A DNA stretch of 64,000 nucleotides. It comes from Chondrus crispus (Eukaryota; Rhodophyta; Florideophyceae; Gigartinales; Gigartinaceae). Within the stretch, counting starts at the first letter, position 1. Every line of letters begins with the position of its first letter. The stretch lies in contig NW_005179132.1 of assembly GCF_000350225.1 (NCBI RefSeq), forward strand, positions 1-64,000, written 5' to 3'. Positions 39,762 to 50,462 of the stretch are shown piece after piece. A program made the translations under genes and the position numbers. The notes beneath the pieces were generated by a model. The model saw nothing but the letters and a program-made list of their open reading frames with translations, had not been told where the DNA came from and ran no database searches.

Positions 39762-40910
39762 ATGCACTACTTTTCCGCCGCTCGTCTTTATCAACCACAG
39801 TCCCCTGCCCCAACACTTTATGACCTCATCCCTCACTACGACACACACCAGATGTGTTCCGAATTCTATCCTGTCCCCGAAGAGCATCTTTTCGTCGAAG
39901 AGCATCTTTTCGTCGAAGAGGGTCTCCTCGTCGAAGAGGACGCGCTCTCATCCCCGCCTTCCTCTGCCGACAGCCCCCTCAAGCCTCTCAAAAAACACCA
40001 CACACTGCCCTTCTCCCCTTCCGCTCTCCTCCCGACCGCCCTCATCCTCTCCTCCTCTGTCTTCTTCGCCGCCATGAGTGTCTCCGTTCGAAGCGCTGTC
40101 CTCAATCACCGTCTCTCCGTCCCCCTCATCACCTTTTCCCGCGCCCTTCTCCAATTCTGTATCTCCTCCCTGCTCCTCATCACCCTCTACACTCGTTCCC
40201 TTCTCTCCACCCTCACCCGCACCTCCCTCCTCAAACTCGCCCTGCGCGCCCTTCTGGGCTCCCTCTCCATCCTCTGCAAATACGCCACCCTCTCCCGCCT
40301 CCCGACATCTCTCGCCGTTGCCCTGTTCTCCACCTCACCGCTTTTCGCCCACTTCCTCTCTCCAGAGCCGCTCTCGCCACGCCAACCATTCGCCTTCTTC
40401 CTCACCTTTCTCGGTGCCCTCCTTGTGGGGCTCCCCGCTTTCCTCCCGTCTTCTTCCCAGCCCTATACTGCGCTCCCTATCATTCTTGGCCTCGCCGCAG
40501 CCTTCTGCACGGGCGCCTCCATTGTTACTGTGCGCAAGCTCGACGGAAACGTCCATTTCATAACCATTGTCTTTGCGATCAGCATCGGCACTATGATTGC
40601 CCCCATAATTTTGTACGCCGTGCAGCACTCAGAGTTTCTACCCGTTCAACTGGCTAATATCCCACACGAACACATCGCCCCTTTGCTTGCCATCGGCTTG
40701 TTTGCTTTTGCAGGCGCGTCTTGCTTTAATCGCGGCATCCAGCTCACCACCGCCGCGAGAGCAGCCCTGCTGCGATCCTCTGATATTCCCGTGAACTTTC
40801 TCATAGCCGCACTCGTCCTAGGTGAGATACCCACAGATTGGATGGAGGTTGGGGGATGTGTCTTCATCTCCATTGCTATGTTCGTCGTCGCCTCAGAGAA
40901 GGGGCGATAG
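39762..40910 (+). CDS. EamA-family drug/metabolite transporter, second copy
   Basis: The 382-residue protein has an N-terminal tail of about 85 residues, then about ten hydrophobic segments with two EamA repeats (ALRALLGSLSILCKYATLSRLPTSLAVALFSTSPLFAHFL; LFAFAGASCFNRGIQLTTAARAALLRSSDIPVNFLIAALVLGE). The order of motifs matches the gene at 33890-34912, but overall identity is low, so the two are old paralogs. The tail carries a short repeat EEHLFVEEHLFVEEGLLVEED encoded by repeating GTCGAAGAG units at 39887-39942. The first half is C-rich in coding strand. It is intronless; the substrate is unknown. Confidence 0.85.
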   Translation: MHYFSAARLYQPQSPAPTLYDLIPHYDTHQMCSEFYPVPEEHLFVEEHLFVEEGLLVEEDALSSPPSSADSPLKPLKKHHTLPFSPSALLPTALILSSSVFFAAMSVSVRSAVLNHRLSVPLITFSRALLQFCISSLLLITLYTRSLLSTLTRTSLLKLALRALLGSLSILCKYATLSRLPTSLAVALFSTSPLFAHFLSPEPLSPRQPFAFFLTFLGALLVGLPAFLPSSSQPYTALPIILGLAAAFCTGASIVTVRKLDGNVHFITIVFAISIGTMIAPIILYAVQHSEFLPVQLANIPHEHIAPLLAIGLFAFAGASCFNRGIQLTTAARAALLRSSDIPVNFLIAALVLGEIPTDWMEVGGCVFISIAMFVVASEKGR

Positions 40911-41978
40911 GGGCAAGAAGGCAAGCCGTTAATTTTGTCCGTCATATTCCTACCATACAGTATGTCTTTTCACGAGGGCGAAATCATGACGTACTGAAAT
41001 GAAACATTTTGCAAGCTGCTACAGAGTTTGCTTCACAAGAACGAACCAAAACCGTGGATATGCATAATTGCCACGGGGTTCATCATGTCGAGGCATTCGC
41101 TGTACGGTTACCATTCCAACTGGTAAAGCACTGTCCACTTTTCCGCACTCTGGCCGAAATGGTGGGGCGCAAAAGATGCGAAAACGTTCATCGTCACCGT
41201 GCAGCTCCGTCAAAGAGCTGCAAGACATTTACCCCGTAATTGCGTCGGTGCTGGCACCTGTGGGACAAAATTCAAGATTATTTTTCCAGCAGAGAAATAA
41301 TAAAAAAAGCTGTCCCTGGAGCAACACACGCTTTTTTAAAAGAATCAAACCCATCTCTCAGTGGTGCGAAACTTCGTTACTTCCCGCAAGTTCAAAGTAA
41401 ATTACGTTCAACGAGGAACCTTGATATCAAAAGGAAAAAAGTGACTTGCGGTTGCACTTGAGCAGGTGTGGACAGCAATACCGCTCCCTCAAAGTTCAGG
41501 CCTGCAGTATTGTGCACCATAGTTGAGTGCAGTGGTCACCATTCGGTTGCTGCAAATACTGTGATGCATATCCTCAAAGCTGCCGTTAATTAAATAAAGA
41601 CCAATAAGAGTGAACTGCACTTTGAAGCAATTTCATTTGGACGGAGTGGCACATTGGTCCCAAATAAAGTCGTAAAGCTTAATGGAGAAGGTCTGAGGAG
41701 AATTAATAGGAAGAACACCACAACGAAGTTAAGTCCCTTTTTGGGTATCGATCTATAATAAGTTTAAAACTGTAGGTCTGAGAAGAACGCGAAACATCTG
41801 TGCACTAACAGGACTCCTGCAAAGTATACTTTTCCAATTTTTGATATTATAAAAGCAAGCATAGGTATCTGTAATGTCTAATCGGTCCTAATGCAACTCA
41901 GCACGAAACAGCGATAAGAAAATCGACTTTTCCTGCCTTTGTCCTTTACAAATCTCAGAGCTTTTGGGGTCCCAAACA
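40911..41978. other. Intergenic stretch
   Basis: 1.1 kb between converging genes with no recognisable gene. It is increasingly AT-rich toward the right. Confidence 0.5.
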
Positions 41979-43304
41979 TTAGTAATTATTCATGACATCT
42001 ATGGCTTCAGGTGGCGAATATCCGTATCGTTGTAGGAGAACCTCTGACACTCCCTTAAACCGAGATGCAAAAAATAAAGACCCGTTGGCAGAATCACTAC
42101 AGCAAGATGGTGTTGTGAGTTTTGGGCTAACGGTCTTCAATGTGTGAATGCTATTGCATATTTGTGGGCAGCAACTTGCTGTGTTACTATAATAGAAATA
42201 TCCAGACTTGCAACTTTGTGGCCTTGAAATTGGGTGAAGGTTAGAAACTCTCATTCTTCCGGTACGGAGGCTATGTCGCATATTGTCCCGTTTGTCTGTT
42301 GTCTTCCGAATATTTTCCCGGAACCCTTCCAGCACCTTGGAATTAAACAAAATATCTGAAAGATGAGTTTTACGGATTGCCATGGACTCTTCATTAAAAT
42401 GAATTAGCTGCATTTGTCCCCAACCTTTGAAATGATCCAAAACTGTGATAGAACGATTAAACCGATTCTCGATCACATGAATCGATATTTCAGGGACAGC
42501 GGAAATATCGTAGTGTGCTGTTAACTTTTTGAAGGCTTCCTCATACCACGGCATGTACACGCCTGTCACTTTGAGTCCGATTGTGTTCCTTCGAGTGCAG
42601 CGGATGTTATTAAATGTGAATGCCGCATGATGTTTCAGTATTTGCAATGAATGCTTGTCTGGGACTCCGAGCAGTTTCAGTCGTATAACAATTGCAACAA
42701 CTTCGTGAGACAGTTTAACGGCATCTACCGTTTTCGATATCCCATCATCGATTCGCTTTAAGTTCTCGCAGGCTTCGTTAAGGGCAGGGTCAAAAAAGAA
42801 TTTCACGCCACCGGGAATCCTCAACTCCATGCCACTGTGCACATCTGAGGCGGGCTTTTGAAGAAGATTGTTAACTGCTTTCCAGTGAGAGGAAATGCTG
42901 CGAGATGATTCAGGGCTGAAAGGATGAAGATCCTCATCGCTATACATTGACATGGGAAGAAAGAACAACGCCGGGTCCAATGAATACATCCACTTAATCA
43001 TTTTGTCAATTGCTTCCTGGTCGTATACCCGCTCAAATTCTTTTTGTTGTTGATAGTCCAAGCAAACGCTGCCCAAACGATCTTTTTTGGGAGCATGGCG
43101 GCGGACAAAACCAACCAAATGAAAAAAGTACTCTCTGAAGTAGGCACTAGCCATGTTCCCTGGCGCTCCTCGCCGGGTGAGCATGTAATGGCGTCGGAAT
43201 TGCCCCTCGACCATAGATTCAACTGAGGTACATGTGTACCCCACACTGCAAAGCATCGAAAGCAAGACGATAAGCACACATCTTAGAAAGCAAATCGGCC
43301 TCAT
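41979..43304 (-). CDS. Unknown secreted protein with cysteine-rich C terminus
   Basis: I do not recognise this 441-residue product. The ATG at 43304 begins a clear signal peptide (MRPICFLRCVLIVLLSMLCSVGYT); the frame is open 20 codons upstream but without ATG. The mature part is mixed alpha/beta without repeats. Near the C terminus come closely spaced Cys residues in a pattern SCKSGYFYYSNTASCCPQIC...SCCSDS. Base composition is clearly more AT-rich than the neighbouring housekeeping genes, and the gene sits in a repeat-rich setting. A lineage-specific extracellular or vacuolar protein, or a gene gained by transfer, are both possible; nothing here decides it. Confidence 0.6.
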   Translation of the reverse strand: MRPICFLRCVLIVLLSMLCSVGYTCTSVESMVEGQFRRHYMLTRRGAPGNMASAYFREYFFHLVGFVRRHAPKKDRLGSVCLDYQQQKEFERVYDQEAIDKMIKWMYSLDPALFFLPMSMYSDEDLHPFSPESSRSISSHWKAVNNLLQKPASDVHSGMELRIPGGVKFFFDPALNEACENLKRIDDGISKTVDAVKLSHEVVAIVIRLKLLGVPDKHSLQILKHHAAFTFNNIRCTRRNTIGLKVTGVYMPWYEEAFKKLTAHYDISAVPEISIHVIENRFNRSITVLDHFKGWGQMQLIHFNEESMAIRKTHLSDILFNSKVLEGFRENIRKTTDKRDNMRHSLRTGRMRVSNLHPISRPQSCKSGYFYYSNTASCCPQICNSIHTLKTVSPKLTTPSCCSDSANGSLFFASRFKGVSEVLLQRYGYSPPEAIDVMNNY

Positions 43305-45881
43305 CTCAACTAATATCCACCTCTCTTCTGGGAACTTGAGAGCTGAATTGCTATGGATGATCAAAGCTTCGCCCTCGTTTTATTCTCAACCCCAAGAAGA
43401 CTCATGGGGTGATGAGTTTGGAAGATATGTTTTCCCGCAAAAAAGTAAATGGCTATATAGGACATTTTTTGAAGAAGTTGTTAATCAGAACGGTGGAAGA
43501 CTGATTTGTCGACGGACTGCGGACTGGCACCCTCGGAACCACTTTTCTACCATCTGGAGAAGTTAAGAAACGCGAGGTGCGAATCACCATCAGTCCGTTA
43601 CTGTCCAAGAATGTGGATCCTTTCGCTGTATGATAAGATTTTATCTCTTGCCGCTACTTGTGAGCAGCTCATCAGTGGTTGACATGAAATGAAGAAATCA
43701 TTTTCTGATTACCTATTCTCAAACTTAGTCAATAGGGGTTACATTTCCACAGAAAGGTACAACTTGAACGCATGTTTTCGGAAAGCAGCCTAACGCGACT
43801 CGCAATTTCCATAAAATTCGCAGTTAAATCCCAGTCCGCGATTTGAAACTGTTTCGAAAGTTACGAAGGCGATCTTTCAGAATACAAGTAGACCGATTCA
43901 TTTCTATGGTTTCAGGCCACGAATTGTGACGGTCCTTTCGTGAAGGTGATTGTCCCAAATAAATTGTTCGGTTGGCGCTAGAAACGAAACGCACGTAAGC
44001 AAAAGCTACGTAAAGCGAGCAGGGATTGACTTTTTACCATTAAGTGAGGGAATAAAAGAACACGGGCACTGCCGGCATTCATGACGAGATGATTAAATGC
44101 TCTGACACTATGAATACATCTGAGTGAGAGCCACTCATGAACGTGACTGAATACCCTAAATCATTGGATATTCACAGGTCGCTAACCATCTCAAAAACTA
44201 AGGTGTTCGCATGATCAATTCTGGTCATATGGACCCCACGCAATAAGAAGAATTTCCATATAAGAGCATGTCTTCCATCCGCTACTTTGGTTCTTTGTTT
44301 GAGAGGCACATATTCAACTCTTCATCTGCCCACACAAAGATCTCGAACTGAACTCTGTCACACATCTTGCTTCTCTCCAGTGTCTATCTGATCGGGGCTT
44401 GCTTGTTCTCATATGAGGATGGCGATGTCCTTATATGATCACAGCTCCTTTCTTTGCAAAAACTATAAATTAAATTGAACATTTAAAATATATATCTTGG
44501 GCACTATTTCCTTAACGCATTTGTATTCGGCAATAACACCCTGCAGAACACTGGAATAGCAGCTTTGAATACGCAGAAAGATAAAGAATGTAATGCAGAT
44601 TGAGTACCAAGTTGCTTTTTTAAACTGGCGTTTTTGAATTTCAAGTTATTTTGCATGCGGTTTGAAGGTAGTTTACAAAGGCTTCTTTTCCAGACATAGC
44701 TAAAAGCGACCAGGAAGAACATGCAATTCTCACAAAGTTCTTTCTGCCCCCAAGTCAGAAGTCAAATACAATGGCGGGGGTATCTTTTTCTTTTTTGTCG
44801 AGGAAGCGCAAGTCAAGAATAAAATGGGTCGAATAGTGTCCTCATATAGGGACAACGGTCCAATAGACACTTGTCTGACGAGATGTTTCAGTTCCTAGGA
44901 CCACACAGCAAGCCTGTTTCCGTTCTGTCGTAGGGCTTTCCTTAAAAGGAAAGGTCTCAAAATGTGAAAACTCGTATGCTCCATTCGCCAGACACACAAC
45001 TGCTGTCGTCGGCAAGACATCATCATAGTACTGCACCCGTTCGTGTGTGAATTATGATAAGGCGTTTGCATGAGGGCCTAAACATTATTCTGACTAAGGC
45101 TATGTGCTATTTTCGCGGGACACAAATACCCAATTTCTTAATCCTGACAAACAATATAGGTTGTAAAGCTAAGGGTCGATGTTGAAGGAGTGTGACTGTT
45201 ATACCCGCATTCCATGAAGTGGAATTAGCAGGGCCATGTAGAGCCTCAAACTGTCAAAATCGTACAAAAAAGGGTTTGTTGTTTGTATCGCATATTTACA
45301 AGTTTGCAAGTTAGACATAGATGTGAGGAAGGCCCCACGTTCGTGTATCTGCAGTACACGTCGATTTTGTATATGGCGAATTTTGAACTATAGTAGTAGA
45401 TACCAGTAGCAGCAAATGGACTGCTGAAAACAATGCGGCTTGGTGTGAACAAGCCGCATTGCTTCTACCGACCCTGAGATCCATACGGGTCTTGCATGGG
45501 CATACTTGGACGGCATATTGAGAGTGCATCCACAGGAGATATATCCATTACCCCCCACAGCTCCATATTTCTATTCCACTTCATTTGTATCGCGGGATGG
45601 CGCACAGAGTGGAGCGAATTCAGATATCAGCTATCCCATACGACGACTGAAGCGAGTGCAATGATGAGATTCGTGAAGGGATAAAAATATCGCCCAGCAT
45701 CTTAACAACGCACGGAGCCCCTCTCCCTCTCTTTGAATGCTTCGGCGTAAGCAGATGTTAGAGCCGATGCGCATACTAATAACAAAGCATGTGTGTTGTT
45801 TACATTGCATATACATTTTACGTGCGCCTCCAGTGACTTCAGATAATAATATGGGGAGAAGTGAATCAATTTCGGCTTGTA
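43305..45881. other. Gene-free AT-rich stretch (2.6 kb)
   Basis: No gene is recognised. It contains a family A repeat at 44405-44650 and a hairpin CAATGCGGCTTG/CAAGCCGCATTG at 45431-45461. The rest looks like unconstrained DNA. Confidence 0.55.
44405..44650. repeat. Dispersed repeat, family A copy 2
   Basis: Segments match 4310-4560 in the same order and strand: a CTTATATGA motif, AAATTAAATTGAACATTT, CGGCAATAACACC, ATAGCAGCTTTGAATACGCAGAAAG, and GGCGTTTTTGAATTTCAAG. The two copies differ by small indels and many substitutions. Confidence 0.6.
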
Positions 45882-47900
45882 TCAAGGAGTTATTGGAACC
45901 TTGACGTAGAGGTTCGCGGCGCCTGACGCCATTGGGTTAATCAATTTCTTCCTCAAAAATTGCTCGTATGCCTCGGTAATCCGCACAGCAAAGCCCTCCA
46001 AGGCTTTGCCCTTCACAAAATCCGAGGACGGGGACTGGAAGAGAAGCCCGGGTTTTATCGCCACCAGTTGCTGTTCGTAACTCGGCTTCGAACTCCACAC
46101 GTCTGAGCTCATTGTTGTGTCAAAGAGGTAAATAGCGTCCATGATTTCGATGTAGCTCTCAAAATTTTTCGAAAAGAGAGCGTGAGAGTGCAGCTGATCC
46201 GGTACAGCCACCCCCCTCCCATCTGTAATACGACGAACAATCCCCCGCATCACAGATGTCTCGGCATCTGCTGTGACGCCGACGAGTTCAACTCGATACG
46301 CAGGTGCGGGTTTCATGCGCTTCGCGGATCGCACCCAGTATACTTCCGTGATCTTTCCATCCGACTCTTTTCGATATCCAGGCCCGCGTTTGTATAAATA
46401 ATCAGTATCTGTCAGCATCTTCACAGTTTGCTGGGCATACTCGCCCCAACTCATTGTGCCATCAAAAACGACGTCCCTTCGACTGTTCACTGCTTGCAAA
46501 AAAAGTTCTTCGGCGGCCGTGACTGAATCGTGGTGCACAATGCGTGCAGCTTTGGGGGTGATACTTCTCAATACATGAAACAAGGGATCACTCATCTTAA
46601 ACGCATCAGCCTCAACAACGACAACGTCATCTCCATGTTCTTTCCAAAAAGGCGTATTTCTAATCAGGCCTAAAGCTGTGGTCTTCCCTGCCCCCATACC
46701 ACCTCCAAGTAGAACGCAAACAGGAGGCGCATCACCCTGTGCAGTATCGTGTGATCGTGATCGTGATCGTGATCGCTCAAGCTTGCAGCTCGCATTTTGA
46801 CATTCGTCAGGAGAATGATCTAATTTCGAACGGAGGATAGTGCTACGGACACTGTTCAACTCATCAATCTCGTCAATGCCTTGACGTTTAAGTGCTTTGA
46901 CCCATCGGCGAGGATTGTCTTCGTCGTCCGACTGTGCATCTCCATAATCAGTTGAAGACATCAAGTCTGGGTCAATTGTGAGTTCGCCAGGATGGTTGTC
47001 TTCGGCATGCGCGACGAGGTCGTCCACGTCAATTGGAGAAGACCCCTGAGAGACAACAGAGACGTTGTCGGGACCTTCGAATCGCAAAATTGTGGGGTAG
47101 GTAGATACATCGTAATAGAGTTTGAATTGAGGTGAAAGAGGGCCGTTGAGCTTGACAAAAAGCGCAGGGCCTTGTGAGAGATGTGCGGCTTTCTCAAAAA
47201 CAGGACGCAAAGCTGTGCAAGTGGAACAATAATCAGCGTAGACCAAGACAAGGACGAGTTGATGTATGTCTGCAAGGGCTCGTAGGGCGACGGGGTCCAC
47301 TTCTGGGGCTGGCTCAGGTGCGTCATGGATTCTTTTGCTCAACGCATTAAGCTTTGTGCTTTGCCTTTGTAGATCCAATAAGACCGGAGTGTTGGCCTGG
47401 ATGAATGGGTTGATATCATCCCATCCATGGCTGAAGTATTCCCGTGAAGCGTTCTTGGCGGCGGCAGCGAAGAGCCTCCTCGATTCCGGGAGCGACTTGC
47501 CCGAACATTCGGAGATAGCACGAGCGATAGAGTCGAGACTCTGTTTGGTAAATTCTGGAGATATGCGACGGTCAAAGCGATACAGAAAAACAGCAGCGGC
47601 AAAGGCGGCACGGTCGGTGCGAAGATGAGTGGCTATGGCAGGGTGATGGTGTTCAAAATAGCGAGCGAAAAACCTGCTAAAGGGCTCTGCGTTGGACGTC
47701 GAGATGGGATACATTCCGCCGGAAGCAAGAAGCTTTGCACGAGAGTATCTGGGAAGATGGATTTGAAAGTCGAGGGATGTTACTGAAGCATTATAATCTG
47801 AAAAGGAGGGTCGGTTTGACTTGGAGACGAGGGCTTTAAAGCGTGTTGTGTGCCGGGTAGGGATGCGATTTGCGTAGAAACAGGTACAGGCGCGGATCAT
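45882..47900 (-). CDS. Thioredoxin-zeta-type P-loop kinase fusion protein
   Basis: This 672-residue intronless protein joins two domains. Residues about 205-310 form a thioredoxin fold with active site YADYCSTC (Cys225, Cys228) and the cis-Pro segment STYPTILRF. Residues about 393-600 form a P-loop kinase of the zeta-toxin superfamily, with Walker A GGGMGAGKTTAL (399-410), VVVEADAFKMSD, HHDSVTAAEELFLQAVNSRRDVVFDGTMSW and a YRVELVGVTADAETSVMRGIVRR core. Eukaryotic plant-type relatives have the kinase part and are not known as toxins; bacterial zeta enzymes phosphorylate UDP-sugars. A (Arg-Ser)n run encoded by GATCGT repeats links the domains. The basic N terminus may be a targeting peptide. 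Substrate unknown. Confidence 0.8.
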   Translation of the reverse strand: MIRACTCFYANRIPTRHTTRFKALVSKSNRPSFSDYNASVTSLDFQIHLPRYSRAKLLASGGMYPISTSNAEPFSRFFARYFEHHHPAIATHLRTDRAAFAAAVFLYRFDRRISPEFTKQSLDSIARAISECSGKSLPESRRLFAAAAKNASREYFSHGWDDINPFIQANTPVLLDLQRQSTKLNALSKRIHDAPEPAPEVDPVALRALADIHQLVLVLVYADYCSTCTALRPVFEKAAHLSQGPALFVKLNGPLSPQFKLYYDVSTYPTILRFEGPDNVSVVSQGSSPIDVDDLVAHAEDNHPGELTIDPDLMSSTDYGDAQSDDEDNPRRWVKALKRQGIDEIDELNSVRSTILRSKLDHSPDECQNASCKLERSRSRSRSHDTAQGDAPPVCVLLGGGMGAGKTTALGLIRNTPFWKEHGDDVVVVEADAFKMSDPLFHVLRSITPKAARIVHHDSVTAAEELFLQAVNSRRDVVFDGTMSWGEYAQQTVKMLTDTDYLYKRGPGYRKESDGKITEVYWVRSAKRMKPAPAYRVELVGVTADAETSVMRGIVRRITDGRGVAVPDQLHSHALFSKNFESYIEIMDAIYLFDTTMSSDVWSSKPSYEQQLVAIKPGLLFQSPSSDFVKGKALEGFAVRITEAYEQFLRKKLINPMASGAANLYVKVPITP

Positions 47901-48431
47901 CTGTACTCGACCCTGGAGGGAAGCCGCGGAGGGGGAGTGGCGGTGAGATGGGAGGATGAGAGCAAGGATACGTGCTGTCGGCAGAGTACCTATCTTGGGA
48001 CTTCAACTACAACCTGACTACGCCAATGGAAGTGATAGGTGACTCTTCTCATGATTGGCCCACGGCGTCCTGTGATGCGTTCCACTGCTTTGCAGTGTTT
48101 GCACAAACAGAAAATAGCTCTCTGGATATCCACGTCAGCATTCATGCCCCAAATTGTGCCCGTTTTCGCTGCTTCTGATATAGCATCGCTACCCCCCCCT
48201 CCATCCTTGTGGTGGACTCCTCCCACTATCATGGCAACTTGTGCTTGCCATCCTACGCTGGAGACATGACATCCCACCCGTGGACGGTTTGATACACAGA
48301 GACACATTTCGACGATGATTTACAGACTATGACGCCTACTCTTTTTCAGTTACTCGCTAAGGTGAAACACATCATTTCGACGCCAGCCAGCCTCGCTGGA
48401 ATAATCCTTACGTCACACTATGTATGTGCCT
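47901..48431. other. Short intergenic stretch
   Basis: It lies between the start of the thioredoxin-kinase gene and the stop of SF3A1. A 105-codon minus-strand frame (47990-48307) has an ATG but no recognisable feature and I do not call it. Confidence 0.45.
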
Positions 48432-50462
48432 TCAATGGTTTCGCTTTCTTCCCCCTCGTTCTTTCACTTCTAAAGTGATCGTCGTTTCGTTACTAACGTT
48501 GTAGAACGCGAGTGTCATCTTATCTTTGAGAAATCCGGCACCTTCCATGTGAAGCTTCTGCTTCTTCGCGGGTAGCTTTGTCCATTTCTCAATCACCTTC
48601 TTCAAATTACTCACCATTTTCTTCAATGGTGCCTTGAGCTCCATTTCCTGACCTTGCAGTTTCCATTCCTTGTTGGAGTGACTAGGCATTTTTATTCGCA
48701 CTTGCGCATGCTGCCCTTGCTTCTGAAGCCATTCATCCGCTGTCATCAAACCAGGTAGCTTTTCCTCTGTAGCGATGCCTGCTGCCTCCGCCACTGCTGC
48801 TTCCTCCTCTGCGGCTGCAGTTTCGGCTGCCTTCTTTTTGGCTGCCTTTTCCAGCGCCTCCTTGGCTGCCTCTACACGCCGTCTTTTCGCCGGCGGAGAA
48901 AGCTCTTCAATCTCCATCCCAGGCAGCTTAGGCCCTAGTCGTTCCGCTTTCTTTAGTCTTACATCAGCTTCGGCTGCTGACGACTTTGGCTGTGTTGCCA
49001 GCGCTTCCTGTAGATCTCCCCGATTGTAGACACCACCCTCTGTCCGTTGTTGCTCCCATCGAGCTAAATGTCTAGCCATCTCCTCCCCTCTTGCCAAATT
49101 TTGCTTTCTATTCTTTGCCGCTGCCCGCGCTCGCTCGTCTTTGTATGAAGGATTGAGTAGTTCCGCTCGCATTGATGCTTCTGCCTGCGACAATGGAACG
49201 CGTTGCCCTGATGGCAAAACAACAGTCGGTTCGTCAGCGATGCTTCCAACCCTCACGTCATTCACTTGTTTGACAGGAATAGCAGTCGGCTCCTTGCGAA
49301 TGCGATCCCAAGAGAGAGCCGTGTCGGCCTCAACCGTTACAACCATCCCGTGCTTCTCTGTTGTCTGAGAAAGAACACTCCCGTTAGGCGTTTCATCAGT
49401 ATCGATATCCATATCTACATCGCCTCGGTTCTTTTCTCTTTCTAGTTCTAGCTTCCTGGTAGCAGCAAGAATTTTGGGGAGTTGTTTAGCATCTGCCACA
49501 GGTGCTGGTAGGTTGGTCTCGTCATCGTCGATATCCACCGTCTCTAAAACAACAAAGTCATACCAATCAATTTGAGCAGCCTTAACCTTTTCGGACTCAT
49601 CCATGGCAGCGTCGTGTTCGCGCTCGGCACGTAGACATTCCCAATCATGCATATACCAGACGTCCTGCATTATGGCCTTTTCACATTCGCGTACGTTATG
49701 GCCTTTTGGTAAAAAATTTGAAGCATTGCCCTCAGTCATAATAGCTCTATATGCGTCGACGAGGCGCTGAAACACAATGAAGTGGGGGTGCATGGGTCTC
49801 AAGAAATCGAATAAGCTGTTTCGGGACTCTTTTGACCTCAGCGCGGTAAGAAATTCTCGCCCATTCTTCGCAACAAATTGTGCAGCAAGTTTCATGACTT
49901 CGAGACCCAGAGCATGGGGTTGAGGTGCCATGCTTATCAGGGTAAAGAGGTCTTCTGGTGGTGGTTCGCGCGGCTCTTGACGTGCTGCTTCTTCTTTAGC
50001 TCGTATTGATTTCAGAAACGAAACTTTTGCAGTTGCGCTTGTCGTCATCTTTTCATCAGCGGCGTCCTTGCTCCCTCTAACCGGTTCGTCGTCCGCCGTG
50101 GCCTGCGAAGCAGACGGCACCTGTCCATCCTTCGCGTGAATTTGATCCTTCGATGATAGGGGTTGCCCTTCTGTGATTATTTCCTTTCCTTTCTCAGCCT
50201 CACTTGAAATACTCTGAACAGGTGCTGGTTGTCCAGTCGCGGCTGCACGAGCTTCGGCGACCTTGCTGCAGTAGTAGGCGTAGTAGGGATCAGAGACTTT
50301 GAGAAATGAGAACCGTGGGTCTTGGTTATGCTTCTGCAAGACGCGAGCCTCTAACGCAGGTTTCTTACCTACGTAGGTTGCCGTCGTTTCCAGAATCCCC
50401 TTTACTTCGGGAGGGGGGACAATGATTCCAACGCGTTCATCCGGTTCGACAGTACTCGCCAT
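48432..50462 (-). CDS. SF3A1: Splicing factor 3A subunit 1 (Prp21)
   Basis: The 676-residue protein has the full domain order of SF3A1. SURP1 is at about 12-70 (GILETTATYVGKKPALEARVLQKHNQDPRFSFLKVSDPYYAYY). SURP2 is at about 178-235 (LEVMKLAAQFVAKNGREFLTALRSKESRNSLFDFLRPMHPHFIVFQRLVDAY). The charged PRP21 region follows, then a proline-poor, Ala/Lys-rich linker, and a C-terminal ubiquitin-like domain from about 600 that ends in the Gly-Gly-Arg-Lys pattern typical of this protein. It is a U2 snRNP component that contacts SF3A3 and the branch-site region. Human SF3A1 has 793 residues; this copy lacks the long Pro-rich linker. It is intronless. Confidence 0.95.
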   Translation of the reverse strand: MASTVEPDERVGIIVPPPEVKGILETTATYVGKKPALEARVLQKHNQDPRFSFLKVSDPYYAYYCSKVAEARAAATGQPAPVQSISSEAEKGKEIITEGQPLSSKDQIHAKDGQVPSASQATADDEPVRGSKDAADEKMTTSATAKVSFLKSIRAKEEAARQEPREPPPEDLFTLISMAPQPHALGLEVMKLAAQFVAKNGREFLTALRSKESRNSLFDFLRPMHPHFIVFQRLVDAYRAIMTEGNASNFLPKGHNVRECEKAIMQDVWYMHDWECLRAEREHDAAMDESEKVKAAQIDWYDFVVLETVDIDDDETNLPAPVADAKQLPKILAATRKLELEREKNRGDVDMDIDTDETPNGSVLSQTTEKHGMVVTVEADTALSWDRIRKEPTAIPVKQVNDVRVGSIADEPTVVLPSGQRVPLSQAEASMRAELLNPSYKDERARAAAKNRKQNLARGEEMARHLARWEQQRTEGGVYNRGDLQEALATQPKSSAAEADVRLKKAERLGPKLPGMEIEELSPPAKRRRVEAAKEALEKAAKKKAAETAAAEEEAAVAEAAGIATEEKLPGLMTADEWLQKQGQHAQVRIKMPSHSNKEWKLQGQEMELKAPLKKMVSNLKKVIEKWTKLPAKKQKLHMEGAGFLKDKMTLAFYNVSNETTITLEVKERGGRKRNH

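Noticed and set aside
47990-48307. 105-codon minus-strand frame with ATG
   Set aside because: No recognisable feature and no support beyond length; it sits in the short gap upstream of the thioredoxin-kinase gene.
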